This document shows, one piece after another, positions 34,450 through 44,899 of a stretch of DNA of 64,000 nucleotides (position 1 is the stretch's first letter; each line of letters opens with the position of its first letter). The translations under genes were made by a program, and so were the position numbers. Source of the stretch: Bidens hawaiensis (lineage: Eukaryota; Streptophyta; Magnoliopsida; Asterales; Asteraceae). Location of the stretch: NCBI GenBank assembly GCA_021521415.1, contig JAIQDT010001124.1, forward strand, positions 372,001 to 436,000, in the 5' to 3' direction. The notes below the pieces were generated by a model, which was not told the DNA's origin, made no database searches, and was given only the letters and a program-made list of their open reading frames with translations.

Positions 34450-37400
34450 GAACGCTTTGCGCGTAATTGTTTTAGCTGAGGCGTAGCATGCTGTCACTTT
34501 GGGTTCCTTGGTACTTGACCGCTTAAATTCCTCGCTCCTTCAAGAATGTATGTGCAACTGTTTAGCTAAGTAGGAGCGTAATGTTATCCCAGATACCTTT
34601 TTACTTGATGGATTACAAGCTTCGGTCTTATTTAATTCGGGTGCCAGTAGAAGTTTTGTGTCTACCGCTTTCTGTTTCTCGTTGAATAAATCACCCGAGC
34701 GCGTAGTTGATGTGTTTGAGGTTGAGGTCACCGTAGGATAGTCCGTTTCCATGTCTAGAGCTATTCAGGGTTGTTACATCGAGTTGTCTGGGTATAGATT
34801 TCCGATGCGGTTGTACTTGATGCCGCTTGGCGGTTTCGATGTGGTGCTTGGGATGGATTGGCTCGCAAGTGTTGATGCTCAGATCGTTTGTGGTCAGAAA
34901 CTTGTACGTCTAAGGGCCCCGGATGGGACCCAAATTACGGTCTTCAGTGATCGGAATGGTGAGACGCCACATATCATATCTATGCTTAAGGCGGGAATAC
35001 TGATGCAGCGGGGGTGCGGGGCGTATCTAGCGTATGCTATAAACGTGAAAACCGCGATGGCTACCGTCGGTGATGTTCCTATTGTTCGGGATTTCCCAGA
35101 TGTATTTCCAGATGATTTCTCAGATGTGCCGCCGGATCGCGAGGTCGAGTTCCAGATAGACCTTGTACCGGGCGCAAAACCCGTTGCTCGAGCCCCTTAC
35201 CGTCTAGCACGGAATGAAATGAAAGAACTTATGGCTTAATTGGAAGAATTGCTCGAGAAGGGCTTCATTCGACCGAGCATCTCACCTTGGGGTGCCCCGG
35301 TCCTGTTCGTTAGGAAGAAGGATGGTAGTGTGCGGATGTGCATTGACTACCGTGAATTGAATAAACTCACTGTCAAAAATCGGTACCCTCTAACAAGGAT
35401 CGACAACTTATTTGATCAGCTCCAAGGAGCTAGTTGGTTCTCGAAGATCGACCTTAGGTCCGGGTATCATCAGTTGAAAATTTAGGAGGAAGATATCCCT
35501 AAGACTGCCTTCCGCACCCGTTATGGGCATTATGAATTCCTCGTGATGTCTTTCGGTTTGACCAACGCACCGGCTGCGTTCATGGATCTTATGAATTGTG
35601 TTCATCAACGACATTCTTGTGTATTCTAAAAGTGAATACGATCACGCCGGTCAACTCACAGAAGTTTTGGAAGCTCTGCAAAAGAACAAGTTGTATGCAA
35701 AATTTTCTAAGTGTTTTTTTGGTTATGCGAGGTTCAGTTCTTGGGTCATGTTATTAACCCGAGTGGTATTTTGGTTGACCCTGCAAAGGTGGAATCCGTA
35801 AACGAATGGGAATATCCCAAGTCTCCGTCCCAAATTCGTAGCTTTCTGGGCTTGGTGGGGCATTACCACCGCTTCATTCCCGACTTTTCGAAAATTGCTT
35901 CGTCATTGACCAAGTTGACCAAGAAGAGTGTTAAGTTTGTTTGGGGGTACCGAGCAGGAGGAGGCTTTTCTCGAATTAAAGAACAGGTTGACGCATGCCC
36001 CGATTTTAGCTTTACCCGATGGCACTGATGATCTGTTTTTTTATTCTGATGCCTCTTACCAGGGGCTTGGGTGTGTTCTGATGCAGCGGGGCCGAGTCAT
36101 GGTTTATGCCTCGCGGCAGTTAAAGCCTCACGAGGCGAATTATTCTACTCACGATTTGGAGCTGGCGGCGGTTGTGTTTGCACTTAAGTTGTGGCGACAT
36201 TATCTGTACGGTGTCCCTTGTGTTATCTATACAGATCATAAGAGCTTAAAGTATTTCTTTGAACAAAAGGAACTGAATATGCGTCAGCGCCGATGGTTGG
36301 AGTTGATTAAGGAGTATGATCTGGAGATTTTGTACTATCCCGGTAAGGCTAACGTGGTAGCCGACGCGTTGAGCCGGAAGGAAAGACCGAAACCTATTTG
36401 TGTGAAATCGTATCAGCTTATTCCTAAACCTGATATTTTGAAACAGATAGCCAACGTACAAAATGAAGCTTTACAGGTGGAATGGATTATGTCAGAGCAT
36501 ATTTGGGGTCAAGAAAAATTGTTTAATGACGTCGGTGATGGGGTGAAGTATAAGGATGGGTGTTTGTGGGTACCGAGGTATGGGGGATTCAGAGGTAAAA
36601 TATTGGATGAGGCACACAATTAGCGCTATCCCATTCATCCGTGCGCAACCAAGATATACCAGGACCTGAAGAAAAATTATTGGTGGCCTGCGATGAAGTG
36701 TGAGGTGGCTCAGTATGTGAGTAAGTGTTTGACGTGTCTGCAAGTTAAGGCTGAGCAGCAGAAGCCTTTCGGGAAACTTCAACCCTTGGAAATGCCTGAG
36801 TGGAAGTGGGAACATCTTACGATGGATTTTGTGACTAAACTTCCTCGTACTCCTAGGGGTAGTTATGACACCATTTGGGTAATCGTCGATAGACTGACCA
36901 AGAGTGCTCATTTCTTGCTGATCTGAGAAACTTTTAATTTCGAGCAGCTGGCCGATGTATTCATTCGTGAGATCATTTCTAGGCACGGGGTGCCGGTATC
37001 TATTGTTTCGGATAGGGATACGCGTTTTACCTCCAGACTTTGGAAGAAGTTTCATGAGGAGATGGGTACCAAACTCCTCATCAGTACTGCTTATCGCCCG
37101 CAGCCGGATGGTCAATCCGAGAGGACCATTCAGACTCTTGAGGATATGTTGCGGGCTTGTGTTATCGATTTTGGTGGTAGTTAGGATCGTCACTTACCGT
37201 TAGTTGAGTTCTCTTATAATAACAGTTATCAAGCCACGATTGGGATGCCACCGTTTGAGATGTTGTATGGTAGGAGGTGTAGGACTCCAGTCTGTTGGGG
37301 TTCCATTGGTCAGAAACTGTTGGGTAGTTTGGAGGTGGTTGAGGCTACGAATGAGAAGCTCGATAAGATAAAGGCTTTTATGAAGGCCGCTCAGGATCGC

Positions 37401-37760
37401 CAAAAGTCCTATGCGGATAAAAGGTGAAGACCTATTGTGTTTGAGGCTGGGGATCGGGTTGTGTTGAAAGTTTCTCCTTGGAAGGGTATTATTCGTTTTC
37501 GTAAGAGGGGAAACTTAGTCCGAGGTTTATTGGTCCGTTCCGTATATTGTCCCGTGTTGGTGAGGTAGCGTATAGGTTGGAATTGCCCGAGGAGCTCGCA
37601 GGGATTCATCCCACCTTTCACGTGTCCCATTTGAGGAAATGTTTAGAGGATGAGGACGCCCATGTGCATCTTGATGATATTGAGCTTGATAGTAAGCTGA
37701 ACTATGTTGAGGAACCTATTGCTATACTTGACCGTCAGAAAGGCGTCTGAGAAATAAAGT
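34450..37760 (+). pseudogene. Chromovirus gag end and pol (protease, RT, RNase H, integrase), multiply broken
   Basis: A decayed gag zinc knuckle is suggested at about 34485. Protease: ASVLFNSGASRSFVSTAF at about 34625, where the catalytic DSGAS has become NSGAS. RT starts RDFPDVFPDD at about 35090; the YxDD box reads [10 protein letters not shown] at about 35595 (VFIDD is usual), so a catalytic Asp is lost, next to a frameshift. RNase [16 protein letters not shown] to VADALSRKE (36030-36380). Integrase: HHCC zinc region, TMDFVTKLP, SDRDTRFTS and SERTIQTLED (36830-37150). In-frame stops occur at about 35236, 35484, 36621, 36924, 37181 and 37425, several explicable as C-to-T or G-to-A changes. 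The chromodomain tail after 37750 is unreadable. Confidence 0.88.
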
Positions 37761-37905
37761 GGTTAGGAAGGTGAAGGTGCAGTGGAGGCCCGTAGGGGTT
37801 CTGCGGCTACTTGGGAGTCCGGAGATGAGATGATGAAACTCTATCCACAGTTGTTCCTGTCGCATCGGGATTCGGGTACGAATCGCATTGCAAGGGGGGT
37901 GGACT

Positions 37906-39927
37906 TGTAACACCCGTTAATTTCCGGTTTAAATGAATTAAAGCATGTAAAGTACGTATAATTCTCGGGGTTTAACCGACCTTTCTCAGAAGCCCTCTCG
38001 CCATCCTGGTGCGTTATAACATTTAACTTTTCAACCAAAATGTTAATTCTTTATAATTGGAGGGACTAGATGTGAAAAATGTTTATAACATAAACAAAGC
38101 TAACCCTAACCCCTTTCATAGTTCGATCGGCAGCTCCAGCCCCCCCTCCCCCCTGCAATTTTCCTTTTTCCGGCCAAGTCGTGAGCGTAAAACATCAATT
38201 AAAGGTTAGTCTAACGTCCATGCAAGTCTTTTTCACCATTAAACCCATTATCGAACACGTTAGGGTTGAGTTTTGATGATAACAGTTTGCTGACAGATTC
38301 ATATACATTTATTGTAGGGTCAGTAACGCGATGATAATCCATTTTTTTGATCTATTCTTGATTCCATGATGTTCTACTTTGAGTCTAGTTTCCAGAAATG
38401 TATAATATGTAATTTTTGGACGAGATTTGAATGGTTTTTTATGAATTTATAAAATCGGGTGTCAAAGCTGATGCGGGATGACGGACTCTGGTCTGTCTTC
38501 CCGACATCATAACTCTTTATCAACATATCCAAATTAGTTGGTTCCACTTTTGGAACTTAATATTTTGAGTTAAGAATCAAACCCAATTGGAATCGTTTAA
38601 TTTGGTTCGGTAATGAATTTTATAAAAATAAAACCATTTTGTTGCGCACTGAAATAGCTGCACGTATCTTTCTGTGTTGGAGGAATTTTTATAATTTTTG
38701 TGTCCACTCGAAAAATATAATAAAAATATTTTTATAAACCTAAGACATTTATTAAAGTTTGGTAAAAATTTAATAATTTATTTCAAAGGTTATCCTATAT
38801 AATTAAATGCATCTTCGCATGCTAAAATCTGCACGTTTTACTTGTTATTGACCGATAGGTTCGTTTTAGGCTTAACCGGTGGATGTTCAATTGTGTTCTT
38901 GTAGAGGCTGTTTGAAGCGAGTTTTTGCACCACAATCTTCCTAGGTATGTCCCGTATATCATACCTAAAAATCATGTTCATTGGTGTTCGTTAGATTGGT
39001 CAACTAGTTGTAGCTTGATTGTTAGTGTTCGGTTGACTAGAATTGTAGTTTGTTGCGTTTAACGCGAGGGTGGAAGTTATTAATGACCAATTCAGCTTGG
39101 GGGAACTTGGTTTGATGTACGGACTGTTGAAAAATCATTTTTATAAGTTATGGGGCTGAATTGGTTGTCGGTTACTCCAACGGGTCGATACAACGCGCAA
39201 TTGCGTTTATTGAGTAGTTGGTGCGTCGTACTTGCGAGTTACCGACCCATTTGACTCGTGTAGCGTCGTGTGGACTTGTTGGCCGTGATTTTATCATAGT
39301 GGGTCCACACGGGGCTGATTTGGATGTTAACGGCCTAAACGACTCTTAAACGCGCGTATTGGTATCACCTAGTGCTTCCGGGGGTAATTTGGGAATTCTT
39401 TATTCCCGGGAGTATCTAAGGGTCGTATTGGTGAATGTGAGGCCTCGGGGGCTGTTTTGATTTAGTTTGATGAGGTCGAGGCTTTAGGTGACCCGAACCC
39501 CGTTAGAACGTCTCATAGGATAAACGAATCATCTTGATGTCATTAGTCTTGATTGAATGTAAACCGGCAGGTGTTTGAGTTTTGGGATTACTTAGGGATT
39601 CTCTAGCTCGTGGTGAATCCGTGTCTCGTGTCAGGTGAGTTCATGATGCCCCTTTTAACTCCTTTTAAGTTTTCGGCTAGCATGCACACCTAAACGATTT
39701 TTCTTGATGAAACATTAAAACTATTTTATATAGGCTTGCTCGTATATGGTAGGCCTTGGGATGTTATAGTATGTATGTATATATATTATTGTATGGCCAA
39801 TATTTGGCGATGTAGTCGTTGTCGACTACGGATGTTACGTATGCCTACTTTGTGTTTGCATACGTTGATGAGATGTTACGTGTTTGGGTTGTACGTTTGC
39901 TCGACCCTGATGTTATTACTTGGATGT

Positions 39928-39966
<39 letters not shown>

Positions 39967-40476
39967 TTATATATAGGGATGCACTTATAAAGATGTTTGT
40001 ATGTATGTATGTATGTATATGTATATATACATAAGGATGATTATTTATCAAAGATGATGGCCTAACTGATGTATCCCTTTTATAGTTTAAAACCTTTGGA
40101 ATGACTATTATGATTATTAATATTGATGTTATTTATTAAAACTTGAACTCACTCAGCTCAAGCTAACTTTGTGTGCATGTTAGTGTGAGTTTCAGGTTAG
40201 GAGGTGGATGCATTGCCGCTTGGACGTTCACGAAGCTACTTGGACGGTGGAGAGTATACTTAGTCGGATGTTTCAATAATAATAAACGTTTTCTTTTTAA
40301 CATTTATTTAAATACATTTAAATTGGTTTTGGAAACTTATTTTATTACTTATGTTTTCCGCTGAATTATACTCTGAAATGGTTTTCGAAATGAAATGAAT
40401 TGTTTTGGGTTTAAGAATTTTGTAAGTTTCATGTATGATCACCAACTGTAGGACTCCCGGGATTCGGGGTCTTACA
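37906..40476 (+). repeat. 3' LTR of the chromovirus-like element
   Basis: 2571 bp, preceded by a polypurine tract and followed by TSD GTAAG. Colinear with the 5' LTR; a longer TA microsatellite at about 39929-39975 accounts for part of the length difference. Confidence 0.92.
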
Positions 40477-40481
40477 GTAAG

Positions 40482-40724
40482 GCGGCTTCAGGGCTTTGAA
40501 GTGTGGGTTCTATTTTACTCATATGAACTAATAAAACTGTCACACCTTATTTTTCCCGGTAATTATTGAGTCATGGATTTAAATGGACAACAATATCGGC
40601 AATCGCAGTTTTTATGTTCTTTGTGCTTAATTAAGATACCCTAAAAAACATTTTGTAAACATAATCTCTGATTCTGATTTCATTAAAAAGTCTTTTTCGG
40701 AGCAAAAAAGGATAAGTGTGGGGA
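40482..40724 (+). other. Athila 3' non-coding region, last part, with polypurine tract
   Basis: Continuation of the Athila element between the chromovirus insertion and its 3' LTR. The polypurine tract GGATAAGTGTGGGGA lies at 40710-40724, directly before the LTR, and resembles the internal copy near 30370. Confidence 0.7.
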
Positions 40725-42105
40725 TGCGATGGCTGTGAAAATGTTAGTTATTATTATATATTAATTAGTTAGTTTTAGATAAATAAATGTGTGAACATTG
40801 GTACTTCAAGCATTGTTATGTGCTTTCAGGACAATTGGACGTTATGGAGCTTAAACGAGCTAATTCAGAGCCATTCAATGAAGTTTAAGCAAGCCTTGAG
40901 AAGATGGAAGTATGGGGAAACATATATTGATGGTTAAGAAGGATTCGGGAAAGGTTTGGATGAGAAACCTGAAGCTGAAGCGAAAACTGAAAAAGACGGG
41001 TTACCAGGAAAGTGTATTTTAGTAAAACAGGCATATCTCATTCTAGAAAATAAGTTACGGAATCCATAATATATGAATTTCAGGTTTCTTGACGAGACGA
41101 ATCTAAATATGAAGTCAGTTTTCTTCGCGTGACGGGAAGAAACGTGAAAAAACTTCGCGCGACGCGAAGTTGCACTTTTCTGAGCCCGACTATTTTGTCG
41201 TTAGCGTGACGCGAAGATGAGGCCCATGGCAACTTCGCGCAACGCGAACCGATTTAAAACTGAAAAAATCTAGGTTTTTCACTATGTAAACCCATTAACC
41301 TCACCATTCTTCATAACACGACTTCCAAAGGCAGAAGAGGTTCCCAAGGTCGAATTTTATCCATCCCGAAGCTTCCGGTTCCACCATTGATCATATGTTC
41401 ATCAAGATAAGTGTTTTAATCGATATGTCGATGCTCGGCTAAGTTTCCGTGTTCATTCTAAGCTAGGGTTTGTATACTTTAACTTAGGACCAGATTCAAT
41501 GTGCTTAAAGATTAAGAGTTTTGTTTAAGTTTATAATTTAATCTTGCTTGTTTATTGCTTGGATTATTTAAACAATTTATGTAATTGATTATTATTTGTT
41601 GCATCACTTGTTTGGTTGTGTTCATCAACACTTAGGGTTAAGCTCTTGTGTCATTGAACTAGTAATCATCGGTCATTGCAATTTAATTGGTTTTCATAAC
41701 ATAAATTGGTAATTGGGTAGGCTAAGTTCAATTGTGTCAACAATTCGGTTAGGGTATCGTTTGTCATCACAATCAAACTAATAGGTCTAGCAATTACTGC
41801 GCAATCAAGTCAGTTGAATCTGTGATTAAGTTGAGTATTACATTACCCGAACCTTGAGTGAATACTTTTTTAATATTGTTGACAAAATCTTTTTAAGTAA
41901 TCGTTTAGGTTTAATTAATCTTTTTCAAAAACTTCTTGACATCGTCTGTCCGCCTTAGTTAATTAATTAATTTAGTTAAAATTATAAAATAGTAAATTAG
42001 CACTTTCCTTGAGTTCCTGTGGAGACGACCTTACTTACCCGTACTATTATGGGTATTTAAGTTAGTAAAATCAATTGTTTGAGTAGACCGAGACAGCCTA
42101 CTTCA
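40725..42105 (+). repeat. 3' LTR of the Athila-like element
   Basis: It begins TGCGATGGCTGTGAAAA and ends CCTACTTCA, 1381 bp, colinear with 11356-12736. The palindrome cluster recurs at 41121-41250 with some palindromes decayed. Followed by ATGAA, the probable TSD. Confidence 0.88.
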
Positions 42106-42175
42106 ATGAACATAAACGAACTTTCCACTGACCGGACAACTGGACGTCCGGTTCGCTTACAGCCCTACATAAACT

Positions 42176-42387
42176 GATTCACATTTATCTTTGCTAGCCA
42201 TGCGTGTGGGTGAAACTACATTAAAAAATAACTTTATAGAACACAATATAAATAATGAATAATGCATGTATAAAATATAAAAATACAGTGCCGATCGAAT
42301 TACTGTTGTTGTTGGAAGATGTGGATTGAACAAAACCTTCTTTGACTATGAAGACATTTGTAATATAATATATAATTCGATTATTAT
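42176..42387. other. Short AT-rich spacer between the hAT MITE and the Tat element
   Basis: Older host or Helitron-derived sequence; no gene seen. It ends with the Tat TSD ATTAT at 42383-42387. Confidence 0.4.
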
Positions 42388-43111
42388 TGTTTTGGGTAAA
42401 AATTAACAAGAGTAATTTCGTAACCAAATTAGTAAGTGAGGTTTAGGTGCTTGATAGAAATGAACGTAAATGCAATGACACAAGGATTTGTTGCGAGGAA
42501 AAAACCCGTTATCCTGAGGATAACAAGAAAAAAACCCGGGAGGTGAAAACTATCACCACCAGTTTATTAATAATCAAAAAGGTTACTAATGTTTGGAGCT
42601 TTCTTCTCTAGATCGTGTTTACAGAGTAATGCTATAGCTAGAGTGTAAGTTGTGTGTCCTATATGATCTAAACAGCTCCTATTTATAGTTACAAGAAGGA
42701 TCACTAGATAATAACTAGCAATAAAGAGCATTAATTGTCCTGATTATGATCTTGGAGCGGTTATGGCTTGCATATCATTGTTATAAACGAGTTTTAACTC
42801 CCTCCAACATCTGCAATCTTTAATGCTTTATTAATTGTTGACCGTTTCTTGTCGTTTGGAGGATACTGCATCCTCAAGTTATCCTGAATATACCGCATTT
42901 CAGGATACCAAAAATCCCATGTATAACAGTTAGTGGTCTGAATCTTTAGGAGATCATGTGAATTGTATAACCTGGTAAACATCAAAGAAAGGCGGTTGAA
43001 CTATTAGTATAACGATATATTAAAGATACCTGTTGCTTGGGAGGATACTGTATCCTGAAGTTATCCTGAACATATCCTTTGCTTAGGATACTGAAAATCC
43101 GAGCCCTAACA
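42388..43111 (-). repeat. Tat 3' LTR
   Basis: 724 bp. It contains the palindrome GTTATCCTGAGGATAAC at 42508-42524 and many GGATA/TATCC words. It is preceded on the element strand by the polypurine-type tract AATTTTGGGGACAAT (plus 43112-43126). Relative to the other copy it has a short insertion (GGTGAAAACTATCACCACC) near 42543; the related LTR at 63520 also has this, so the other copy has lost it. Confidence 0.9.
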
Positions 43112-43204
43112 ATTGTCCCCAAAATTAACGGCTGTAAAAGGTGGTTTACAGCTGTTGATTTTTTGAATCTCGAATTCTTCACACGATCATTATCCAGGTA
43201 AATT

Positions 43205-43497
43205 TCTTTCTCTCTTTGCTCTTCATCTTCAATCACCATGAGTAAAAAACTCAAGCTTTCCGTCAATAAGTCCAGGCTCAGGAGGCTAAGGTTGCTGGGT
43301 TGGAGACTCTGTTTTGGGACGTAACTTCTTGGAAGAAGGTGCTGGCGGAGTTGACTGGAGAGAGCATGGAGGAAGCGGGCCCGAACGGAGCGGAGAAGGT
43401 AGCAGAGTAGGCTGCGGAGGTGGCGATCAAGGATGCGGTGAACACGATTGGTGATGAAGCAAAACTGGGAAATGAAGGCGGAAAAGACAAGGTCTGA
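43205..43497 (+). pseudogene. ORF remnant on the strand opposite to the Tat genes
   Basis: In the Tat 3' region, plus strand, MSKKLKL at 43238 is followed in a different frame (43285-43497) by AKVAGLETLFWDVTSWKKVL and then AELTGESMEEAG, one TAG, AAEVAIKDAVNTIGDEAK and a stop. The region before the ATG is CT-rich like a plant 5' UTR. The amino-acid composition (charged, heptad-like) suggests a coiled-coil tail. Family knowledge: several plant Tat-lineage elements carry an additional ORF in antisense between pol and the 3' LTR; this could be the residue of one. I cannot name a protein. Confidence 0.5.
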
Positions 43498-44274
43498 GCC
43501 CAGTTTTTTAAGTATGTTTGTTTGTGGTTTGTAATGGCTTGTTGAACAATTTACTTTTCTGTCTTTTAATAAGGATATGGGTGGAGGGATTTTGAGTTTT
43601 CATTACGAAACCCATGTTATCTTGACTTTTTGAACATCTAGTAATGCTTGGGTGGAAGGATCTTCCACTTGTTGAAGATGAAGCCCTTGCATTGTCTTTT
43701 TATCCATCTGCACTTAATGTTAGTAACAACATAACCTTTTGGTTTTAACATTGTGTTCTATTTGTTATTTTGAATAACTTGTCTGAGTATGTTTTGGTTA
43801 GGATATATCTATGAAATATTAATTATCTTGAGGATAATGTATCCTAGACACATTTCTTGAATTCATCCTACTTCAGAATAAAATACTTTAAAGATTATAT
43901 CTTTATAAAATATGTTTTGGATCTTTATTACGTATTAAGACAAAACATCTTTAAGGACAATGTATCCTTAAATCTTGTGTAAATGTGAATCGTCACAATT
44001 GAACCAAAAGATTTCATTTTGAAAGACAAAAATATGTATAAAGACTAGGTGTAAACTATACCAAAAGATTATGTCTTGAAAGACAAAACATGTAAAAAAG
44101 ACTAAGTGTAAAGAGTACCTTTGTAGAGAACATTTATAAACTTAATAAGCTTACATATGATGTCCCCAGCTGTTGACCCTTTTCCGTATCATGCCTTTGG
44201 ATTTTGCTAAGTTAAGCACAACTTAGTGATATTTTTACACTTAGCGATCTGGCCGATCTTCGATCTGTCAAAAC

Positions 44275-44480
44275 AAAGTTAGATAGTTCGGGCGATAAAG
44301 CCTTATTACTGGCGATAAAGCCTTTTTACTGGCGACAAGGCCTTTATTTGAGAGACTTGAAAATGTCTAAACCTTAGATAAAACTGGGGAAAGTCCCAAA
44401 AATGAGGGCATGAAAATGCCGAGACTTTAGATAACATGAAAATGTTATAAACCTTAGATAACATGAAAATGTTATAAACC
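44275..44480. repeat. Short tandem repeats in Tat 3' region
   Basis: A 27-bp unit (TTAGATAACATGAAAATG plus TTATAAACC) occurs twice in tandem at 44427-44480. Just upstream the word TACTGGCGA(T/C)AA(A/G)GCCTT is repeated. Such tandem repeats between integrase and 3' LTR are common in Tat elements (family knowledge). Confidence 0.8.
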
Positions 44481-44899
44481 GTATGCGTGACATGTCTGCC
44501 ACTTATCTTAAGGATCCAGTATATAGCCAACAACAAACGGATTATCAGCCGGTCTAGTCCGCCTGTCTCGAACTATATCCGAATCATCGTGCGCTCCAGG
44601 CGGCGTTAGAAAGGTGAAAACCTTTAAACCTTAGGAGATATCAGGGATATCATGTTCGTGTTGGAGGTGATTAGCCTCTAGCGGTTGTCAAGATAACCTA
44701 TCCTTGGGATAACTGCAAAACACCAAACTCTTACTGAGGGGTGGGTGTTAGCTTGGCTAACACCCCTCCGATGCTTAAGTCAGTAAACTTGATTTAGAGA
44801 GAATAACAGAAATATGTAAAAATAGATAAGGGAACATACCTTTATCCTGAGGATAAAGAACATACCAGTTAAGGAGACTAACAAAAATATGCCTTAAGG

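Larger units (their letters stand above)
31472..40476 (+). mobile_element. Complete chromovirus-like (Tekay/Del-type) Ty3 element with defective genes
   Basis: LTRs 31472-34026 (2555 bp) and 37906-40476 (2571 bp) begin TGTAACACCCG and end GGGGTCTTACA. They are flanked by TSD GTAAG (31467-31471 and 40477-40481). PBS and polypurine tract (CAAGGGGGGTGGACT before 37906) are in place. Protein order is protease, RT, RNase H, integrase, which makes it Ty3; long LTRs and integrase type suggest Tekay. Gag is mostly missing or decayed. The LTRs differ only at scattered sites in the parts I compared, yet the internal frame has many stops and frameshifts. Confidence 0.92.
11356..42105 (+). mobile_element. 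Athila-like Ty3 element, non-autonomous, carrying two nested elements
   Basis: LTRs at 11356-12736 and 40725-42105 (1381 bp each) are colinear over their whole length. Flanking 5-mers ATAAA (11351-11355) and ATGAA (42106-42110) are a probable TSD with one change. The primer-binding site resembles the tRNA-Asp type used by Athila/Tat elements, and the protein content is Athila-type gag and protease. Subtracting the copia (15767-29765) and chromovirus (31472-40476) insertions leaves about 7.7 kb. Reverse transcriptase, RNase H and integrase are absent: the gag-protease region runs straight into a 3' non-coding region with the typical GCGCT...GGGAGGCAA motif, which is where the copia element landed. 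Confidence 0.88.
10701..42167. mobile_element. hAT MITE split by a 31-kb retrotransposon nest
   Basis: Left end TAGGGCTGTAAGTGGACC at 10701 and right end GGTTCGCTTACAGCCCTA at 42150-42167 are imperfect terminal inverted repeats. They are flanked by the identical 8-bp duplication CATAAACT (10693-10700 and 42168-42175), which fits the hAT superfamily. Its own sequence is only 10701-11350 plus 42111-42167, about 0.7 kb, rich in the words CGAACACTAATG and GGACAAACGAAC, with no transposase, so it is a non-autonomous MITE. Everything between 11356 and 42105 is the Athila-like element and what inserted into it. It must be the oldest layer of this nest. Confidence 0.9.

Noticed and set aside
34306..34752. 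Two minus-strand open frames inside the chromovirus leader that looked like an inverted, captured gene fragment
   Set aside because: The plus strand of the same stretch reads as the element's own gag end and protease (NSGASRSFVSTAF and upstream TFLLDGLQASV), so the antisense frames are shadows.
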